A DNA stretch of 64,000 nucleotides from JAXGQE01 sp040766585 (GTDB lineage: Bacteria; Bacillota; SLNR01), in contig JAXGQE010000011.1 in assembly GCA_040766585.1 (NCBI GenBank), positions 1-64,000 on the forward strand, in the 5' to 3' direction. Below are positions 61,208-64,000 of the stretch, piece after piece. Made by a program: the position numbers and the translations under genes. The notes beneath the pieces are model-generated. The model saw only the letters and a list, made by a program, of their open reading frames with translations, searched no databases and was not told the origin of the DNA. Positions within the stretch are counted from its first letter, which is position 1. Each line of letters opens with the position of its first letter.

Positions 61208-62035
61208 TTATGAATCCACACTTTTTACCAAGGTGATCACTACAATTTCCGGCCGATTGTTGAAACGAACAGGGAAAATGCTGTTGGCCAGACCGCGGCT
61301 GACGATCATGGTGGATTCATTGGCAGTATATGGCCCTTGGGTATACTCCGGCAAGAATCCCTGGTCAGGTGCAAACAATGGACCGATCCCGGGGAGGCGA
61401 AGCTGTCCTCCGTGGGCGTGTCCGGCTGCGATCAGAACCGGATTGGCCTCTGTATAATAAGAAAAGAGTTCCGGCCTATGCACCACCATCAGCAGAGGAT
61501 GGAAGTTTTGGCTATTCAGGCGGTTCAGAATATCTGTCCGGTCTTTGTTCCAATCCATTCCCAGCGGATCATCCAATCCGGCAATATACAGTGTATGGTT
61601 TTTTAGATCCAACGGATGGATTTCATCCCGAAGCACAACGATCCCTTCATCTTCCAGAGTATTGAAAAGTGCGGTGCTTTGGCCGGATCCATAATCGTGA
61701 TTCCCCGGGACGAAAAAGACAGGAGCCTCATCCTTCAAAACGCCCATGAAGGCTGCAGCACGAGAAATATCCGGGGTGCCCGAATCCACCAGGTCCCCCG
61801 AAAAGACGATCAGATCCGGATTTTCCTGACGAACTGTTCTCAGAACGGAGTTCAGATACCAGGATGCTGTAAAGCCATGCAGATCCGAGAGATGGACGAT
61901 TTTCAGCCCCTGGAGATCATCCGGAATATCAATGCAGGGGATTGCTTCTCGGCGGACAGCCAGGAAATGGTTGCTGTATGCGACAAAGGATACTAGAAGA
62001 AAGAAGACAATGAGGAATCGGGCGGATGTTTTCAT
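61208..62035 (-). CDS. Metallophosphoesterase, membrane-anchored (YkuE-like)
   Basis: About 275 residues. An N-terminal hydrophobic segment (FLIVFFLLVSFVAYSNHFL) anchors or exports the protein. The calcineurin-like motifs are all present in order: DLHG (HLSDLHGFT), GDLVDSG, GNHDYGSG, a lone His in VVHRPELF and GHAHGGQ. Related proteins include YkuE, a cell-envelope phosphoesterase, and lipid A-type UDP hydrolases, but the substrate is unknown. ATG 62035 is chosen because TGGAGGT lies just upstream within the longer frame. Transcribed toward the glmS terminator. Confidence 0.9.
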   Translation of the reverse strand: MKTSARFLIVFFLLVSFVAYSNHFLAVRREAIPCIDIPDDLQGLKIVHLSDLHGFTASWYLNSVLRTVRQENPDLIVFSGDLVDSGTPDISRAAAFMGVLKDEAPVFFVPGNHDYGSGQSTALFNTLEDEGIVVLRDEIHPLDLKNHTLYIAGLDDPLGMDWNKDRTDILNRLNSQNFHPLLMVVHRPELFSYYTEANPVLIAAGHAHGGQLRLPGIGPLFAPDQGFLPEYTQGPYTANESTMIVSRGLANSIFPVRFNNRPEIVVITLVKSVDS

Positions 62036-62065
62036 AAGTACCTCCATCTAATCAAAATCACGATT

Positions 62066-62094
62066 ATCATACCACAATTATCAGTGGATGGTAA
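62066..62094 (-). promoter_or_regulatory. Possible promoter of the metallophosphoesterase gene
   Basis: On the minus strand TTACCA (62094-62089) and TATGAT (62071-62066) are 17 bp apart. It lies about 30 bases upstream of the chosen start. Confidence 0.5.
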
Positions 62095-62277
62095 CTATCC
62101 ATTCCGATGCAGGATTTGGGAAGCAAAAAACGAATTGAAACAAGTAAATAAACCAGTGAAAGCGGTATTCAGGCAGATAGGGAAGAGTGTCGAGGTACAG
62201 AGCAGTAAAGTACAAGGGCAGATTCTCAATAGCCATGTGAGGGCAGACCAGCAAAACAAAGACAAGGAGGGATTGAA

Positions 62278-62553
62278 GTGATCGAAACCGTAGAAGGCAA
62301 AAATGCAGGGGATGTTATGCTCTATGGCCTCAGTACCTGCATGTGGTGCAAAAAGACAAAGAAGCTATTGGATGAAATGGGTATAAAATATACATATGTA
62401 TTCGTGGATCTGCTGGATGATGAGATGAAAAAACACTATCATGAAGAAATGAAAGTATGGAATCCGCGGGGATCGTTTCCGACTCTGGTGATCAACGACC
62501 GCAAAACAATTATCGGATACGATGAAGCCCGAATCAGGGAGGCTCTGCAATGA
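62278..62553 (+). CDS. Glutaredoxin-like protein
   Basis: The protein has 91 residues with a GTG start after AAGGAGGGA. Thioredoxin fold with the redox motif Cys21-Met-Trp-Cys24 (STCMWCKKTK), a cis-proline strand GSFPTLVI and the following GYDEARIREAL helix, as in glutaredoxin and NrdH-type proteins. It probably reduces disulfides or carries electrons for the next gene product, whose start overlaps its stop by four bases. Confidence 0.9.
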   Translation: MIETVEGKNAGDVMLYGLSTCMWCKKTKKLLDEMGIKYTYVFVDLLDDEMKKHYHEEMKVWNPRGSFPTLVINDRKTIIGYDEARIREALQ

Positions 62554-63050
62554 CCAAAGAGTGGAAAGCGGAACCGGCAGAAGTGGATGCATTGGTCAAA
62601 AAGCTCACTGCGGAAGCCATTGAAGGCGGCTATCAGATTAATCCCAATATGGATGAAACCCGGGAACTGGTGGAGGGTCTGGTTGTCAATCAGAAGCGAT
62701 ACGGGTACCTGGCCTGCCCCTGTCGGCTGGCTTCCGGGAATAAAACAGCGGATTTGGATATTATCTGTCCCTGCGATTACCGGGATCCGGATCTCGATGA
62801 ATACGGTGCCTGTTACTGCAATCTCTATGTGTATGACAAAACGCCGGACATGAAGCCGGGTCCTGTTCCGGAAAGAAGACCCGCGCAAGCGAGCCGGCCA
62901 ACCGAGATGCCCAACCCGGATCCTGCAGAAAAGAGTTTGCCTGTCTGGGTATGCAAAGTGTGCGGATATCTGTGTGCCCGTGAGAATCCACCGGCAAAAT
63001 GCCCGGTGTGCAAGGTTGGCAGAGAACGGTTCAGAAAATTTATGGGTTGA
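62550..63050 (+). CDS. Ferredoxin:thioredoxin reductase catalytic-like protein fused to rubredoxin-like domain
   Basis: The protein has 166 residues. Residues 1-100 match the catalytic (beta) subunit of ferredoxin:thioredoxin reductase with CPC at 56-58, CPC at 73-75 and CYC at 88-90, the ligands of the 4Fe-4S cluster and the redox disulfide. A Pro-rich linker (about 101-130) leads to a rubredoxin-like tail with Cys135, Cys138, Cys151 and Cys154 around WVCKVCGY and CPVCK. Translationally coupled to the glutaredoxin (ATGA overlap). The pair plausibly forms a redox relay from ferredoxin or rubredoxin to protein disulfides. Confidence 0.9.
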   Translation: MTKEWKAEPAEVDALVKKLTAEAIEGGYQINPNMDETRELVEGLVVNQKRYGYLACPCRLASGNKTADLDIICPCDYRDPDLDEYGACYCNLYVYDKTPDMKPGPVPERRPAQASRPTEMPNPDPAEKSLPVWVCKVCGYLCARENPPAKCPVCKVGRERFRKFMG

Positions 63051-63053
63051 CCA

Positions 63054-64000
63054 TCAGTCCTGCTGCCAGGAAAGGAAGTCCAGCAAAATCTCATTGAATT
63101 CAGCTGTATGGGTCTCCATGGGATTGTGTCCGGCACCGGAGATGACTTCCAGCCGGCTGGATGGCAGCGTTTGCTGCCAGCGGGGAGCATTCTGGATGGA
63201 TACCCATGTATCCTCCGATCCCCACATAATCAGATAAGGATGGGTCACTTTCGATAAATCCGGGCTCCGTGAAGAACGATCCCGTATGAGCCCCACGAAG
63301 GTCAGATGCGTGCCTTTGACCAGCAGAGGTTTCAGATATCCATCCACCTCTTCTGGCTGAAGCGATCGCCCGTAGGCAGTACTGAGAAGGCTGCCTACTC
63401 GCTTTTCAGTGACAAAACGAGGCCAGAGGATTTCCAGATATCTTTGTACAGGAGGATAACAAAAGAGGAGTCTCTGCATGGGGACGGGAGCTTCTGAAGA
63501 ATAGGGTGCCGCCACCAGGATAATGGATTCTGCTCCCGACGGGTCCAGTGCGGAATCCAGGATACGATGCTGCCTCCCATGGAATGACCAACCCAGTGAA
63601 AGGGTCCGGTCACCGGCAGACTGTCAGCAAATGCCAGCAGCAGTTCAGCGCGGCCTGGATTGCTGTAGTCGGCCTCCAGCCCGCGCTGGCTTAATCCAAA
63701 CCCAGGCAGATCCATCAGGACGACATTGTATTGGGCTTCCACCAGAGGATCCACATTGTTCAGGAAACTGAAGAGGGATCCACCGAATCCGTGGACGAAC
63801 ACAACGGTCCCTTTCGGTTCGGAAGCGGGATACAGGTGATAATGGATGCGGATGTCCTGAACCGTGGTAAACCGGCTGTTGATCGATGCAATATCTTCGA
63901 CACGATACAGGCCCGATCCGGTGGGGATAAAATACGGGACTATACTGAGAACAATGAACAGGATCAGGATGATCTGCAGTATACGCTTCAGGAACTTTCT
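63054..64000 (-). pseudogene. Alpha/beta hydrolase, frameshifted and 5'-partial
   Basis: Reading from the right edge, a membrane-anchor-like start region (KRILQIILILFIVLSIV) leads into the hydrolase fold: VFVHGFGGSLFS oxyanion loop, DLPGFGLSQRG, and the nucleophile elbow GHSMGG. Then the frame shifts near 63563 (one base missing). The second frame continues ALDPSGAESIILVAAPYSS, MWGSEDTWV (acid) and GAGHNPMET (His) to a stop at 63054. All catalytic triad positions remain recognisable. It is either a recent pseudogene or a one-base assembly error. The start is outside the window. It is convergent with the redox gene, 3 bases apart. Confidence 0.82.

Noticed and set aside
62084..62281. Open frame of 65 codons upstream of the glutaredoxin gene
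   Set aside because: It covers the divergent promoter region, lacks a ribosome binding site and has no family features.
1..64000. CRISPR arrays, insertion sequences or prophage genes
   Set aside because: No spaced direct repeats, transposase, integrase or phage structural motifs were seen on either strand.

Overview
The window looks like chromosomal DNA of a low-GC-lineage Gram-positive bacterium, most likely an anaerobic member of the Clostridia, with roughly half G+C by eye. The pointers are strong AGGAGG-type ribosome binding sites, frequent GTG and TTG starts, a glmS ribozyme upstream of glmS, an L10 leader, an L7Ae-family protein ahead of rpsL, a zinc-type S14, an adenylate kinase with a four-cysteine lid, and an EcfA-EcfA-EcfT module after rplQ. 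No phage, insertion sequence or CRISPR array was seen.

Layout. Positions 1-12124 are accessory metabolism: the end of a molybdopterin oxidoreductase, a GNAT acetyltransferase, an Old Yellow Enzyme homologue, a disulfide flavoprotein, and, on the minus strand, a four-gene osmoprotectant importer with the gene order of E. coli yehZYXW. These are followed by a frameshifted second GNAT gene, a TPR protein and a nitroreductase. Positions 12265-30519 carry tRNA-Tyr, tRNA-Thr, tuf copy 1, rpmG, secE, nusG, rplK, rplA, rplJ, rplL, rpoB, rpoC, an L7Ae-like gene, rpsL, rpsG, fusA and tuf copy 2. Positions 30530-45836 hold the S10, spc and alpha operons almost without gaps (rpsJ to rplQ, including secY, adk, map, infA and rpmJ). 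Positions 45868-50120 hold ecfA1, ecfA2, ecfT, truA, rplM and rpsI. The last two are interrupted by many small indels.

Positions 50209-61107 hold a D-aminoacylase-like amidohydrolase, a fused LigB/MEMO-AMMECR1 protein with its radical SAM partner, then the cell-wall and c-di-AMP block cdaA, cdaR, a FAD-dependent dehydrogenase, glmM, glmS ribozyme and glmS. Positions 61208-64000 hold a metallophosphoesterase, a glutaredoxin next to a ferredoxin:thioredoxin reductase-like protein fused to a rubredoxin-like tail, and a frameshifted alpha/beta hydrolase that runs off the right edge.

The core of the window is the transcription and translation supercluster. Near-consensus promoters (TTGACA, 17 bp, TATAAT-like) precede the tRNA-tuf unit, rplJ, the L7Ae-rpsL unit and rplM. 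Weaker candidates were noted for rpmG and rpoB. The points most worth a second look are the RpoB protein (an acidic tail of about 150 residues, and leucine at the position of E. coli His526, which predicts intrinsic rifamycin resistance), the broken rplM-rpsI pair, a possible two-state RNA leader at fusA, a 15-bp perfect hairpin before rpsL, the AmmeMemoRadiSam locus, and a strong excess of the palindrome GGATCC.
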